Notes under the pieces: model-generated
Told to the model about the DNA's origin: nothing
What the model saw: only the letters and a program-made list of their open reading frames with translations
The model's database searches: none
Position numbers and translations under genes: made by a program
NCBI RefSeq assembly: GCF_022179805.1
Contig: NZ_BPUO01000005.1
Span: 372,001 to 436,000 of the forward strand
Direction of reading: 5' to 3'
Length of the DNA: 64,000 bases
Source of the DNA: Cupriavidus pauculus
GTDB lineage: Bacteria > Pseudomonadota > Gammaproteobacteria > Burkholderiales > Burkholderiaceae
Shown here: positions 1 to 9,314 of the stretch, piece after piece
Layout of the letters: each line of letters begins with the position of its first letter
Position numbering within the stretch: the first letter of the stretch is position 1

Positions 1-124
1 GCAGCGCGCGCAGGATGGCCTTGTCGGCGCGGTCCAGTGCATCGACGTGGGGCGAGGCTGCCGGGGGTGCCTCGGTCGGTGCATTCGGGGTGGGCTTTTT
101 GGTGCGAAATTTTGTTTCTTTCAT
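1..124 (-). CDS. Lrp/AsnC-family regulator, 5' part only (AcdR-like)
   Basis: Only the first 41 codons lie in the window. Reading leftwards from the ATG at 124, the peptide is a basic, Pro/Ala-rich tail followed by LDRADKAILRAL, which matches the start of the Lrp/AsnC winged-helix domain. It is divergent from the ACC deaminase gene with a 180-bp AT-rich gap. In many proteobacteria an Lrp-type AcdR activates acdS from exactly this position, so that role is inferred here. The rest of the gene is outside the window. Confidence 0.72.
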   Translation of the reverse strand, partial: MKETKFRTKKPTPNAPTEAPPAASPHVDALDRADKAILRAL

Positions 125-304
125 TGGTGCTCTGGCGGAATTTATGAAAGAAGAATATGGATTTGATCGTGAAATAGTCTGCGGGAAGCTAATTATTTGC
201 AAGCACGTTTCGCGGGTTTTTTTCTAGGATTGAGCCTGCCGCCACGCCTGTGAGGCAAGCCGCGGGCAGTGCGGCGCCGCCCCCCATCCATCCTGGAGTT
301 CTCC

Positions 305-1321
305 ATGAACCTGAAGCAATTCGCCCGCTACCACCTGACGTTCGGCCCCACCCCGATCCAGCCGCTGAAGCGCCTGTCTGCCCATCTGGGTGGCAAGGTG
401 GAGCTGTATGCCAAGCGCGAGGATTGCAATAGCGGTCTGGCCTTTGGCGGAAACAAGACCCGCAAGCTCGAATACCTGATTCCCGAGGCGCTGGCGCAGG
501 GCTGCGACACGCTGGTATCGATCGGCGGCATCCAGTCGAACCAGACCCGGCAGGTGGCGGCCGTGGCTGCGCACCTGGGTCTCAAATGCGTGCTGGTGCA
601 GGAAAACTGGGTCAACTACGCCGATGCCGTCTATGACCGCGTTGGCAATATCCAGATGTCGCGCATGATGGGCGCCGACGTGCGGCTGGTGGCCGATGGT
701 TTTGACATCGGCATCCGCCGTAGCTGGGAAGAGGCGATGGAGAGCGTGCGCAGTGCCGGTGGCAAGCCGTATCCGATCCCGGCCGGTTGCTCGGAGCATC
801 CGTACGGCGGCCTCGGGTTTGTCGGCTTTGCCGAGGAGGTGAGGGCGCAGGAAGCCGAACTGGGGTTCAAGTTCGACTACATCGTCGTGTGCTCGGTCAC
901 GGGCAGCACGCAGGCGGGCATGGTGGTGGGCTTTGCCGCCGATGGCCGTGCAGATCGCGTCATCGGCATCGACGCGTCGGCCAAGCCGGAGCAGACGCGC
1001 GCGCAGATCCTGCGCATCGCCAAAAATACGGCTGGACTGGTGGAGCTGGAGCGCGACATCGTCGATGCCGATGTGGTGCTCGACACCCGCTATGGTGGCC
1101 CTGAATACGGCCTGCCGTCGGAGGGCACGATGGAGGCCATCCGCACCTGCGCGCGCTATGAAGGCGTGATGACCGATCCCGTGTACGAGGGCAAGTCGAT
1201 GCACGGGATGATCGACATGGTGCGGCAGGGCGAATTTCCGGCCGGCTCGCGCGTGCTGTACGCACACCTGGGCGGTGCGCCCGCATTGAGCGCGTACAGC
1301 TTCCTGTTCCGCAACGGCTGA
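305..1321 (+). CDS. acdS: 1-aminocyclopropane-1-carboxylate (ACC) deaminase
   Basis: A 338-aa cytosolic PLP enzyme that cleaves ACC, the ethylene precursor, to 2-oxobutyrate and ammonia. From the ATG at 305 (GGAG upstream) the length equals the family length. The residues fall on the family numbering: PLP lysine K51 in [10 protein letters not shown]78 in [10 protein letters not shown]294 and E295 in DPVYEGKS, and L322. E295 and L322 separate true ACC deaminases from D-cysteine desulfhydrases, so the specific name is supported. An in-frame start further upstream exists but would add an unsupported extension. The divergent Lrp-type gene is its likely regulator. Confidence 0.95.
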   Translation: MNLKQFARYHLTFGPTPIQPLKRLSAHLGGKVELYAKREDCNSGLAFGGNKTRKLEYLIPEALAQGCDTLVSIGGIQSNQTRQVAAVAAHLGLKCVLVQENWVNYADAVYDRVGNIQMSRMMGADVRLVADGFDIGIRRSWEEAMESVRSAGGKPYPIPAGCSEHPYGGLGFVGFAEEVRAQEAELGFKFDYIVVCSVTGSTQAGMVVGFAADGRADRVIGIDASAKPEQTRAQILRIAKNTAGLVELERDIVDADVVLDTRYGGPEYGLPSEGTMEAIRTCARYEGVMTDPVYEGKSMHGMIDMVRQGEFPAGSRVLYAHLGGAPALSAYSFLFRNG

Positions 1322-1351
1322 GCGAGGCAGGCCCCGGTACTGCCCGACGCC

Positions 1352-3145
1352 TTACTCGGGTGTGCCGCGCTTGCCGGGAATCCTGCCCACCGTTTCGGCC
1401 GCGCGCAGGAAGTCGAAGTCCACGCCCTGGTCCGCCTGGTTGACGGTGGTGAGAAAGAGCTTGCGGTAGCCACGGTCGGCCGTCGGCACCACCACGGGCT
1501 TTTCCTGCGCGCGGCGGGCCAGTTCCTCGTCGGTGACCTGCAGCGTCAGTTCGCGGCGCGATACCGAAAGGCTGATGCGGTCGCCGTTGCGCACGTGTGC
1601 CAGCGGGCCGCCGATGGCCGATTCGGGCGTCACGTGCAGCACGATGGTGCCGAACGCGGTGCCGCTCATGCGGCCGTCCGAGATACGCACGATGTCCTTC
1701 ACCCCGGCACGGGCGAGCTTGCGCGGAATCGGGATGTAGCCGGCTTCGGGCATGCCGGGTGCGCCCTTGGGGCCGATGTTCTTCAGCACCAGGATGTCGT
1801 CGGCGGTCACGTCCAGGTCGTCGCTGTCGATGCGGTTGGCCAGGTCCTCGGCGTTCTCGAACACCACCGCGCGTCCTTCGTGCTCCATCAGTTTCGGGTG
1901 TGCCGCCGACTGCTTGATGATGGCGCCGCCCGGCGCCAGGTTGCCGCGCAGCACGGCAATGCCACCCTGCGGATAGATCGGGTTGTCGCGCGAGCGCACC
2001 ACGTCTTGCTGGAAGCCGGGGCCGGCGCGCTCGATTTCCTCGCCCAGCGTGCGCCCGGTGACGGTCATCGCATCGAGGTTCAGCAACGGCTTCAGTTCGC
2101 GCAGCAGCGTGGCCATGCCGCCGGCATGGTGGAAGTCTTCCATGTAGTGATCGCCCGACGGCTTCAGGTCCAGCAGCACAGGCGTATCGCGGCCCATGCG
2201 GTCCAGTTCGGCCAGGTCGATGTCGTAGCCAAGCCGGCCCGCGATGGCAGCCAGGTGGACGATGCCGTTGGTGGATCCGCCAATCGCCAGCAGCACGCGC
2301 ATGGCGTTCTCGAACGCGGTGGGCGTCAGGATCCGATCGATTGTCAGGCGTTCGTGCGCAATGCGCACGGCTTCGGTGCCGGTCTGCTCGGCCACGCGGA
2401 TGCGGTCCGCCGTGACGGCGGGCGGCGACGCGCCACCGGGCACCGTCATGCCAAGTGCCTCCGCAATGCAGGCCATGGTGCTGGCCGTACCCATGACCGA
2501 GCAGGTGCCCACGCTGGCCACGAGCTGGTTGTTGACGTCGTCGATCTCCTCGGCGTCGACTTCCTCGGCCCGGAATTTGGCCCAGTACCGGCGGCAGTCA
2601 GTGCAGGCGCCCACGCGTTCGCCGCGATGCGAGCCGGTCAGCATCGAACCGGTGATGAGCTGGATGGCCGGAATGCCGGCCGATGCCGCACCCATCAGTT
2701 GCGCCGGCACGGTCTTGTCGCAGCCGCCAATCAGCACGACGGCGTCCATGGGCTGCGCGCGAATCATTTCCTCGGTGTCCATCGACATGAGGTTGCGCAG
2801 GTACATGCTGGTGGGCGCCGAGAAACTCTCGTGGATCGAGATCGTCGGGAAGTCCATCGGCAGGCCGCCGGCCAGCATGATGCCGCGCTTCACGGCTTCG
2901 ACGAGCTGCGGCGCATTGCCGTGGCACGGGTTGTAGGCGCTGCCCGTATTGACGATGCCGATGACCGGACGTTCCAGCGCGGCATCGGTGTAGCCCGCGC
3001 CCTTGATGAACGCCTTGCGCAGGAACAGCGAAAAGCCGCGATCCCCGTAATTGGTCAGGCCCTTGGAAATGCCCGTGGCCGAATCGGCGGGTGCGATGTC
3101 ATGGCGCGCCGGGGCGCCTTTGGGATGCTGGTCTTGGTTGGACAT
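1352..3145 (-). CDS. IlvD/Edd-family dehydratase, probably sugar-acid specific
   Basis: A 597-aa cytosolic Fe-S hydro-lyase of the family holding dihydroxy-acid, phosphogluconate and sugar-acid (arabonate, xylonate) dehydratases. Cluster cysteines are visible in NPCHGN (C74) and GGCDKTVP (C142, followed by the DK metal pair). The CTDCRRYW segment (C181/C184) is a form I associate with the sugar-acid branch rather than biosynthetic IlvD. The SDGRMSGTAFG active-site segment is near the C terminus. It converges on acdS, and the next gene on the same strand 90 bp away is an MFS carrier, which would suit uptake and dehydration of one aldonic acid. The substrate is inferred; a second dihydroxy-acid dehydratase remains possible. 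Confidence 0.85.
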   Translation of the reverse strand: MSNQDQHPKGAPARHDIAPADSATGISKGLTNYGDRGFSLFLRKAFIKGAGYTDAALERPVIGIVNTGSAYNPCHGNAPQLVEAVKRGIMLAGGLPMDFPTISIHESFSAPTSMYLRNLMSMDTEEMIRAQPMDAVVLIGGCDKTVPAQLMGAASAGIPAIQLITGSMLTGSHRGERVGACTDCRRYWAKFRAEEVDAEEIDDVNNQLVASVGTCSVMGTASTMACIAEALGMTVPGGASPPAVTADRIRVAEQTGTEAVRIAHERLTIDRILTPTAFENAMRVLLAIGGSTNGIVHLAAIAGRLGYDIDLAELDRMGRDTPVLLDLKPSGDHYMEDFHHAGGMATLLRELKPLLNLDAMTVTGRTLGEEIERAGPGFQQDVVRSRDNPIYPQGGIAVLRGNLAPGGAIIKQSAAHPKLMEHEGRAVVFENAEDLANRIDSDDLDVTADDILVLKNIGPKGAPGMPEAGYIPIPRKLARAGVKDIVRISDGRMSGTAFGTIVLHVTPESAIGGPLAHVRNGDRISLSVSRRELTLQVTDEELARRAQEKPVVVPTADRGYRKLFLTTVNQADQGVDFDFLRAAETVGRIPGKRGTPE

Positions 3146-3234
3146 GGGAGCGGTGTGGGGTGCCGGGACGCCGGTCTGGTATGGGTAGGGATGCAGGACC
3201 TAAGGATAGTCCAACGCGCTGGGCGCGGCGGGGC

Positions 3235-4551
3235 TCAATCCAGCGCGCGATTCCGCGATTCGACGTTGACCGCGCTCACTGCCACCGCGGCCACGGCCAG
3301 CATGGTCGAGATCATGGCCAGCGCGAGCGTGAAGTGCGTCGCCATGACCGGGGCAATGATCGCCGGGGCGAACAACCCGCCAAAGCGCGCTACCGCGCCG
3401 GCGGTGCCCATGCCCGTGGCCCGCAGATTGGTGGGGTAGACCTCAGGCGTGAACGCGTACAGCGCGCCCCAGGTGCCCAGCAGCGCAAAGCTCATCAGCA
3501 GGGTGGAACCGACCACCACGACCGGTGCGGTGCCCAGGCTGTACAGCATGCAGCCCACCGCGCTGAGCAGCAGGAAGCCGATCAGGGTCGGCTTGCGTCC
3601 CCATCGCTCCACGCCATACGCGGCCAGCACATAGCCGGGCAGTTGCACGAGGGCCAGGATGACCAGGAACGCCTGCCCGCGCATGAACCCGAATCCGGCG
3701 CTGCTCAGGCGGATCGGCAGATAGACGAACACGGCGTAATAGGCCACCGAGATCAGTAGCCAGGCGGCAAAGAGGGCAAGCGTGCGGCGGCGGAACTTGC
3801 CGGCAAACAGCGCGAAGACCGATTGCCGCTCGGGCTGTTCGGACTGCAGCTTGGGGATGGTCACGTTCCTGCCGTTGGTCATGGCCACGCGCTCCAGCAC
3901 CTGGCGGGCCTGCTCGGACTTGCCGTTCCGGTTCAGGAACAGCGGCGACTCCGGCACGTACATGCGCGGGATCACGCCAACCAGCGCGGGCAGGCCAGTG
4001 ACGAAGAAGATGATGCGCCAGGCATCGTCGCCGTGGCTGGCGGCCGCCAGGGCCAGCAGGGCCAGGCAGATCGTGCCGAGCGCCCAGAACGATTCCAGCA
4101 GCACGAGCCAGCGGCCGCGGCGGTCGCGCGGCAGGAATTCGGCCAGCATCGTGTAGTCGACCGGCAGCGTCCCGCCCACGCCGATGCCGGTGAGAAACCG
4201 CAGCACCATCAACCAGGACAGGCTCGGCGCAAACGCCGACGCCACGCCGCAGGCCGCATCGATGACGACGGCCAGCATCAGGGCCGGGCGCCGGCCGATG
4301 CGGTCGGCGATGCGGCCGAAGCAGAAGGCACCCAGCAGCATGCCGACGAAGAACGTGGTGCCGGTCTGCAGTGCCTGGGGTACGGTGACGCCGAACGTGC
4401 TGGCGATCGAGGGCGCGCTGAAGCCGATGGACAGCACCTGCATCGCATCGGCCATCCACACCAGTCCGAAGATGACGAACAGCCGGTACTGGAACTTGCC
4501 AACACCGGCGGTCCGGATGGCCTCTTCAAAGTTCATCAGCGAGGTCGTCAT
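3235..4551 (-). CDS. MFS transporter, sugar/aromatic-acid porter type
   Basis: A 438-aa inner-membrane carrier with about 12 hydrophobic segments. The loop 2-3 signature GRIADRIGRRPA and the motif PVDYTMLAEFLPRDRRGRW after TM4 place it in the sugar-porter/aromatic acid:H+ symporter part of the MFS. The second-half copy of the motif reads VERWGRKP. It starts at an ATG preceded by a GC-rich leader. It may be cotranscribed with the downstream IlvD/Edd dehydratase, so an organic or sugar acid is the likely cargo. The substrate cannot be read from sequence. Confidence 0.85.
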   Translation of the reverse strand: MTTSLMNFEEAIRTAGVGKFQYRLFVIFGLVWMADAMQVLSIGFSAPSIASTFGVTVPQALQTGTTFFVGMLLGAFCFGRIADRIGRRPALMLAVVIDAACGVASAFAPSLSWLMVLRFLTGIGVGGTLPVDYTMLAEFLPRDRRGRWLVLLESFWALGTICLALLALAAASHGDDAWRIIFFVTGLPALVGVIPRMYVPESPLFLNRNGKSEQARQVLERVAMTNGRNVTIPKLQSEQPERQSVFALFAGKFRRRTLALFAAWLLISVAYYAVFVYLPIRLSSAGFGFMRGQAFLVILALVQLPGYVLAAYGVERWGRKPTLIGFLLLSAVGCMLYSLGTAPVVVVGSTLLMSFALLGTWGALYAFTPEVYPTNLRATGMGTAGAVARFGGLFAPAIIAPVMATHFTLALAMISTMLAVAAVAVSAVNVESRNRALD

Positions 4552-4667
4552 GCTGGCAGTCGTGGGTTCGGCAAGTGGAAAGGGGCGGGGTGCCGGCCGG
4601 GCGGGCCAGTCGGCACGTTCGCGGACATTCTAACTGTGTGAAGCGGACTGCCAAGCCCCGCTGCGCG

Positions 4668-5429
4668 CTATTCGCCCGTGGCCGCCTTGCCGCGCGCGCG
4701 TTCGCGACGGCGCCGCGCCACCATGTTCAGGCCCTCGACGGCCGTGGAGAACGCCATGGCCGTATAGATATAGCCCTTCGGCACGTGATGGCCCAGCCCG
4801 TCCGCGATCAGCGTCATGCCGATCATGATCAGGAAGGCCAGCGCCAGCATGACGATGGTCGGATTGTTGTTGATGAAGTTGGCCAGCGGGGTGGCGGCCA
4901 CCAGCATTACGGTCACGGCCGCGATCACGGCGACGAACATGATGGGGATGTGGTCGGTCATGCCGACGGCGGTGATGATGCTGTCGATCGAGAACACGAT
5001 GTCCAACACCAGGATCTGCCCGATGGCCGCCGCAAAGCCTGGCACCGCGCGTGCCACCACCGATTCATCCTCGTGTTCCGGTTCGGGCGCCACGTGCTGG
5101 TGAATCTCGCGGGTGGCCTTCCAGACCAGGAAGGCGCCACCGGCGATCAGGATGATGTCGCGCCAGGAAATGCCCTTGCCGAAGATGGTGAAGACCGGTT
5201 CGGTCAGCGCCACGATGATCGCGATGGTGGCCAGCAGCCCCAGTCGCAGGAACAGCGCCAGGCTGATACCGATGCGGCGCGCCTTTTCCCGGTTCTCCTC
5301 GGGCAGCTTGTTGGTCAGGATGGAGATGAAAATCAGGTTGTCGATACCGAGCACGATCTCCATGGCGACCAGCGTGGCCAGGGCGGCCCAGGCGGACGGG
5401 TCGCGAACCAGTTCGAGCAGCGTTTCCAT
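4668..5429 (-). CDS. TerC-family integral membrane protein
   Basis: A 253-aa inner-membrane protein. The start is the ATG at 5429 (METLLELV); the open frame runs much further upstream, but only as antisense to panE. Two TerC signatures are visible: [12 protein letters not shown] near the N terminus and [17 protein letters not shown] in the middle, with their paired acidic residues in membrane helices, plus about seven hydrophobic segments. Members are linked to Mn2+ export or tellurite resistance. It is divergent from the panE-like gene, with an oxalate-regulon-type operator in the gap. Confidence 0.88.
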   Translation of the reverse strand: METLLELVRDPSAWAALATLVAMEIVLGIDNLIFISILTNKLPEENREKARRIGISLALFLRLGLLATIAIIVALTEPVFTIFGKGISWRDIILIAGGAFLVWKATREIHQHVAPEPEHEDESVVARAVPGFAAAIGQILVLDIVFSIDSIITAVGMTDHIPIMFVAVIAAVTVMLVAATPLANFINNNPTIVMLALAFLIMIGMTLIADGLGHHVPKGYIYTAMAFSTAVEGLNMVARRRRERARGKAATGE

Positions 5430-5600
5430 GCGGACATTTCTCCGTGTCTGTAGGGGGACAGGCCGGGGAGGCGGCCCGCAAGCGGACAACTGCCGACATG
5501 GTAGCGCACACCTTGGGCCGGGCGGAACCGGTACAGCGTGTACGGAATGCCCCGCCATCGGCCTCGGTGAAGAAGAGGGTTGTCGAATTGCGATTGTGAA

Positions 5601-5620
5601 ATATAGTATGTGATATACCA
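5601..5620 (-). promoter_or_regulatory. Oxalate-regulon operator, copy 1 (panE-like gene)
   Basis: On the minus strand it reads TGGTATATCACATACTATAT, a 20-bp variant of the element repeated about ten times in this window. It lies 46 bp upstream of the panE-like start and in the divergent gap with terC. Binding by the nearby GntR/FCD protein is inferred. Confidence 0.65.
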
Positions 5621-5666
5621 AAGATTCCAATCGCACGACTATCACGACAAATCGAGGAGACAACCC

Positions 5667-6680
5667 ATGAAGATCTGTATCTACGGTGCCGGGGCCATTG
5701 GTGGCTACATGGGCGCCCAGCTGGCATTGGCGGGCGCCGACGTCAGCTTTATCGCCCGGGGGCCGCACCTGGCGGCCATGCAGGCCAACGGGGTGCGGCT
5801 GCAGATCGAGGGCGAGGAGCGGGTGGCCAAGGTACGCTGTACCAGCGATCCGCGCGAACTTGGGCCCCAGGACTACGTGTTCATTACGCTCAAGGCGCAC
5901 CAGGTGCCGGGCGTGGTCGATCAGATGCAGGCGCTGCTGGGGCCCGAGACGGCCGTGGTGACGGGCGTCAACGGCATTCCCTACTGGTATTTCCACAAGC
6001 ACGGCGGCGAATTTGCCGGGCGCACGCTGGAAAGCGTGGACCCCGGTGCCACGCAGTGGCGGGGCCTGGGGCCCGAGCGCGCCATCGGCTGCGTGCTGTA
6101 CCCCGCGGCCGAAATCATCGCGCCGGGCGTCATCAAGCACGTCTATGGCAAGAAATTTCCGATTGGAGAACCTGATGGCACCCGTTCGGAACGGGTGACG
6201 CGCCTGGCCGAGATGATGGCCAAGGCCGACCTGGATGCGCCGGTGCGCGACAACATCCGGGACGAAATCTGGCTGAAGTTGTGGGGCAATCTCTGCTTCA
6301 ACCCGATCAGCGCGCTGACGCATGGCACGCTGGACATCATCACGTCCGACCCCGCCACGCGTGCGTTGTCCAAGCAGATGATGCTGGAAGCCAAGGACAT
6401 CGCCGAGAGTTTCGGCGTGCATTTCCGCGTAGATGTGGAGCGCCGCATCGACGGCGCCGGGGCGGTGGGCGCGCACAAGACATCGATGCTGCAGGACCTG
6501 GAGGCGGGCAGGGCCATGGAGATCGATCCGCTGCTGACCGTGGTCCAGGAAATGGGCAGGATGACCGGCCGAGCCACGCCGATGATCGACGCCGTGCTGG
6601 GTCTGATCAAGCAGCGCGACCGAATGGCGCAGGCTGCCGTTGCCAGCGCCGCTCCGGTCAAGGTGGCCAAGGCCGCCTGA
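5667..6680 (+). CDS. Ketopantoate reductase-family (PanE-like) 2-dehydropantoate 2-reductase
   Basis: A 337-aa NADPH-dependent oxidoreductase. The N terminus [19 protein letters not shown] is the Rossmann GxGxxG site, and the C-terminal half has the ApbA/PanE helical fold with [15 protein letters not shown], which carries the conserved catalytic-region Asn. The start is the ATG at 5667 after GAGGAGACAACCC. The classical role is ketopantoate to pantoate. However, the oxalate-type operator just upstream and the location beside oxalate genes suggest a paralogue acting on another 2-oxo acid, or one that raises CoA supply for the CoA-dependent oxalate pathway. Both ideas are inference. Confidence 0.85.
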   Translation: MKICIYGAGAIGGYMGAQLALAGADVSFIARGPHLAAMQANGVRLQIEGEERVAKVRCTSDPRELGPQDYVFITLKAHQVPGVVDQMQALLGPETAVVTGVNGIPYWYFHKHGGEFAGRTLESVDPGATQWRGLGPERAIGCVLYPAAEIIAPGVIKHVYGKKFPIGEPDGTRSERVTRLAEMMAKADLDAPVRDNIRDEIWLKLWGNLCFNPISALTHGTLDIITSDPATRALSKQMMLEAKDIAESFGVHFRVDVERRIDGAGAVGAHKTSMLQDLEAGRAMEIDPLLTVVQEMGRMTGRATPMIDAVLGLIKQRDRMAQAAVASAAPVKVAKAA

Positions 6681-6727
6681 AGGACGCAGGGCAATGCCCC
6701 TCGGTAGTGCCGGAAGTGCCGTCATTG

Positions 6728-6747
6728 TGATATACCATATACGATAG
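6728..6747 (+). promoter_or_regulatory. Oxalate-regulon operator, copy 2 (gntR)
   Basis: TGATATACCATATACGATAG, about 160 bp before the GntR/FCD regulator start and just past the panE-like gene. Its position suggests autoregulation of gntR. Confidence 0.65.
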
Positions 6748-6907
6748 GCCGGACCCGTCCCATCCAGGGCGTCTTGGCGCCGCAAGGCGCCAGATTGATG
6801 AGCAGAGCGCATGACGGCATGCCAAACTGATCTCATGACGTTCACGGGACGGGTGCTACCGGACGCCAGACCGGCGTTCGGGGCACCGGCCACTGACGAG
6901 TGCATTC

Positions 6908-7639
6908 ATGTCTGCCCAAAGCCAACCTGAAGTCCAGCAGCAGGTGCAGCCCCAAGGGCTGTCCCTGTCGCTGCAACCGATCAATGCGGGCGCCAGCCTG
7001 CGAGACCAGGCGTATGCGATGCTGCGCCAGGCCATTGCCGACGCCGACATCTACCAGTCGCGCGAAGAGGTTCGACTCGACGAACGCGTGCTGTCCGAAG
7101 CGCTGGGCGTGAGCCGCACGCCGATCCGCGAAGCCATGACGCTGCTGGAGCAGGAAGGGTTCCTGCGCACGGTGCCACGTCGCGGTATCTACATCACGCG
7201 CAAGACCAAGCGTGAAATCGTCGAGATGATCCAGGTGTGGGCCGCGCTGGAAAGCATGGCCGCGCGCCTGGCCACGCAAAATGCCACCGACGAGGAAATC
7301 GGCAAGCTGCGCAGCATGTTCGACAGCTTCCGCGATTCCACGCCGGCCGAGCATATCGAGGAATACTCCGACGCCAACATCGTGTTCCACCAGGCGATCG
7401 TGCAGCTCTCGAAGTCGCAGATCATCATGGACCAGATCAAGAACATCTTTGTCCATGTGCGCGCGATCCGGAAGATGACGATCTCGCAGAGCGACCGTGC
7501 GGCCCGTTCCATCGTGGACCACCTGCGGATCATCGAGGCGCTGGAAAGACGCGACACGGAACTGGCAGAACGGCTGGTGCGCCAGCATTCGCTGGACCTG
7601 GCCGAGTACGTGGAAAAGAACTGCGACTTCCTGGACTGA
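6908..7639 (+). CDS. GntR-family (FadR/FCD subfamily) regulator of the oxalate genes
   Basis: A 243-aa DNA-binding regulator. After a Gln/Pro-rich lead of about 30 residues comes the winged helix (about 35-100), including ERVLSEALGVSRTPIREAM and LLEQEGFLRTVPRRGIYI. It is followed by an all-helical FCD ligand domain with the metal/acid-binding pattern DANIVFHQAIV and a His pair near DHLRIIEA and RQHSLDLAE. FCD proteins usually sense carboxylic or CoA-linked acids. Its position at the head of the oxalate island, with an operator copy upstream, makes it the best candidate to bind the repeated TGATATAYCACATAC element. Whether it represses or activates is not visible. Confidence 0.88.
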   Translation: MSAQSQPEVQQQVQPQGLSLSLQPINAGASLRDQAYAMLRQAIADADIYQSREEVRLDERVLSEALGVSRTPIREAMTLLEQEGFLRTVPRRGIYITRKTKREIVEMIQVWAALESMAARLATQNATDEEIGKLRSMFDSFRDSTPAEHIEEYSDANIVFHQAIVQLSKSQIIMDQIKNIFVHVRAIRKMTISQSDRAARSIVDHLRIIEALERRDTELAERLVRQHSLDLAEYVEKNCDFLD

Positions 7640-7679
7640 CCCGCCGCCGATGTAGGGCGTGCTGTTCGCCACATCCTGC

Positions 7680-7712
7680 AACCCCAACGCCTTCCGGGCG
7701 TTGGGGTTTTTC
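7680..7712 (+). terminator. Intrinsic terminator of gntR
   Basis: A 12-bp stem AACCCCAACGCC / GGCGTTGGGGTT with a 5-nt loop, followed by a T run, 40 bp after the gntR stop. Confidence 0.9.
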
Positions 7713-7876
7713 TTTGCCTTTCGTTGCCGTTTGAACGGCATGAATCGATAGAAATCCTGCATGAATCCCGCCGAGGAGGCGGGCCGCTAGGGCAGGTGTG
7801 GCAACGCTTCAGGCGGATTGCTGCGGCGCGTCATCGAAACTCCCTGAATTCGGGTTTAAACCCCCTTGCATCTTCG

Positions 7877-7896
7877 TGATATACCACATACTGTAT
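7877..7896 (+). promoter_or_regulatory. Oxalate-regulon operator, copy 3 (first frc)
   Basis: TGATATACCACATACTGTAT, 36 bp before the start of the first CoA-transferase. It is identical over 20 bp to the copy before the second oxlT at 22862. Confidence 0.75.
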
Positions 7897-7932
7897 GTCA
7901 ACAGAACGAGATACAACATCAGGAGACGCAGC

Positions 7933-9204
7933 ATGGCCCAGCCCCAGAACCACAGCCAGACCAGCAGCCCCGAGCAACGCAAAGCCCTGGACGGCATTCG
8001 CATCCTGGACATGACCCACGTGCAGGCCGGCCCATCGGCGACGCAGCTGATGGCCTGGATGGGGGCCGACGTGATCAAGGTCGAAATGCCGGGACGCGGC
8101 GACATCACGCGTAGCCAGCTGCGTGATGTGCCGAATGCCGACAGCCTGTACTTCACCATGCTGAACAGCAACAAGCGCAGCCTGACGCTCAACATGAAGA
8201 CCCCGGAAGGCAAGGCGCTGCTGGAAGACCTGATCCAGCAGAGCGACGTGCTGATCGAGAACTTCGGCCCGGGCGTGCTGGCCCGCGCCGGCTTTGACTG
8301 GGACCATATCCAGGACCTGAATCCGCGCATGATCTATGCGTCGATCAAGGGCTTCGGCCCGGGCCCGTACCAGGACTGCAAGGCGTACGAAAACGTGGCG
8401 CAGTGCATGGGCGGTTCGGCATCGACGACCGGTGACGCCACCGGCATGCCGACGGTGACGGGCGCGCAGATCGGCGATTCGGGCACCGGTGTGCATTGCG
8501 TGGTGGGTATCCTGGCCGCGCTGCTGCACCGCGAGCATTCGGGCCGCGGCCAGCGCGTGGAAGTGGCCATGCAGGACGCCGTACTGAACCTGTGCCGCGT
8601 GAAGCTGCGCGACCAGCAACGCCTGGACGCCGGTCCGCTGCGCGAATACCCCAACGACCAGTTCGACGACCACGTGCCGCGCGCCGGCAATGCGTCGGGC
8701 GGCGGCCAGCCTGGCGCGGCGCTGCGCTGCGCACCGGGCGGCCCGAACGACTACGTGTACGTCATCATCCAGCCGCAGGGCTGGGAGCCGCTGATGCGCC
8801 TGTGCCGCCGCGAAGACCTGATCACCGATCCGGAATTCGCCACGCCGGAAGTGCGCCTGAAAAAGCTGGCCGCCTGCTTCGGCATCATCGAGCAATGGAC
8901 GCTGGGCCGCACCAAGTTCGAGGTGATGAACGCGCTCAACGAGGTGGACGTGCCGTGCGGCCCGATCCTGTCGATGAAGGACCTGATCCAGGACCAGTCG
9001 ATGTACGAGCGCGGCTACCTGGTGGAGCTGGACCATCCGGCGCGCGGCAAGTACGTGCAGCTGGGCTCGCCGATCACGTTGTCCGACTCGCCCGTGGAGG
9101 TGGAGCGCTCGCCGCTGCTGGGCGAGCACACCGACGAGATCCTCGAATGGCTGGGACGCTCGCCGGCACAGATCGCGGCGCTGCGCGTGGCAGGCGCGGT
9201 CTGA
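7933..9204 (+). CDS. frc: Formyl-CoA:oxalate CoA-transferase paralogue 1 (CaiB/BaiF class III)
   Basis: A 423-aa cytosolic class III CoA-transferase expected to move CoA from formyl-CoA (or succinyl-CoA) to oxalate. The ATG at 7933 follows AGGAGACGCAGC. The catalytic Asp is D182 in [12 protein letters not shown], equivalent to Asp169 of Oxalobacter Frc after an N-terminal extension of about 13 residues. The glycine loop reads [13 protein letters not shown]. It is much closer to the paralogue at 16610 than to the one at 12219, which points to a recent duplication. An FAH-family gene follows 110 bp downstream, possibly in the same transcript. Confidence 0.88.
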   Translation: MAQPQNHSQTSSPEQRKALDGIRILDMTHVQAGPSATQLMAWMGADVIKVEMPGRGDITRSQLRDVPNADSLYFTMLNSNKRSLTLNMKTPEGKALLEDLIQQSDVLIENFGPGVLARAGFDWDHIQDLNPRMIYASIKGFGPGPYQDCKAYENVAQCMGGSASTTGDATGMPTVTGAQIGDSGTGVHCVVGILAALLHREHSGRGQRVEVAMQDAVLNLCRVKLRDQQRLDAGPLREYPNDQFDDHVPRAGNASGGGQPGAALRCAPGGPNDYVYVIIQPQGWEPLMRLCRREDLITDPEFATPEVRLKKLAACFGIIEQWTLGRTKFEVMNALNEVDVPCGPILSMKDLIQDQSMYERGYLVELDHPARGKYVQLGSPITLSDSPVEVERSPLLGEHTDEILEWLGRSPAQIAALRVAGAV

Positions 9205-9314
9205 CCCAGGGCGCCTGCCTGTCTCCACGGCCCCTGCACCTGACAGGGGCCCCATTCCTGCTGAATTGCTGAGAGCAGGCGCGCCGGGTGCGCGCCTGCC
9301 AGAGGAGCTCTGTC

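Noticed and set aside
1595..3439. 614-aa plus-strand open frame
   Set aside because: Antisense to the IlvD/Edd gene, His/Arg-rich with no motif; the minus-strand protein carries all family residues.
5430..6905. N-terminal extension of TerC to 745 aa
   Set aside because: The extension is antisense to the panE-like gene and has the composition of a GC-rich shadow; the TerC homology starts at METLLELV.
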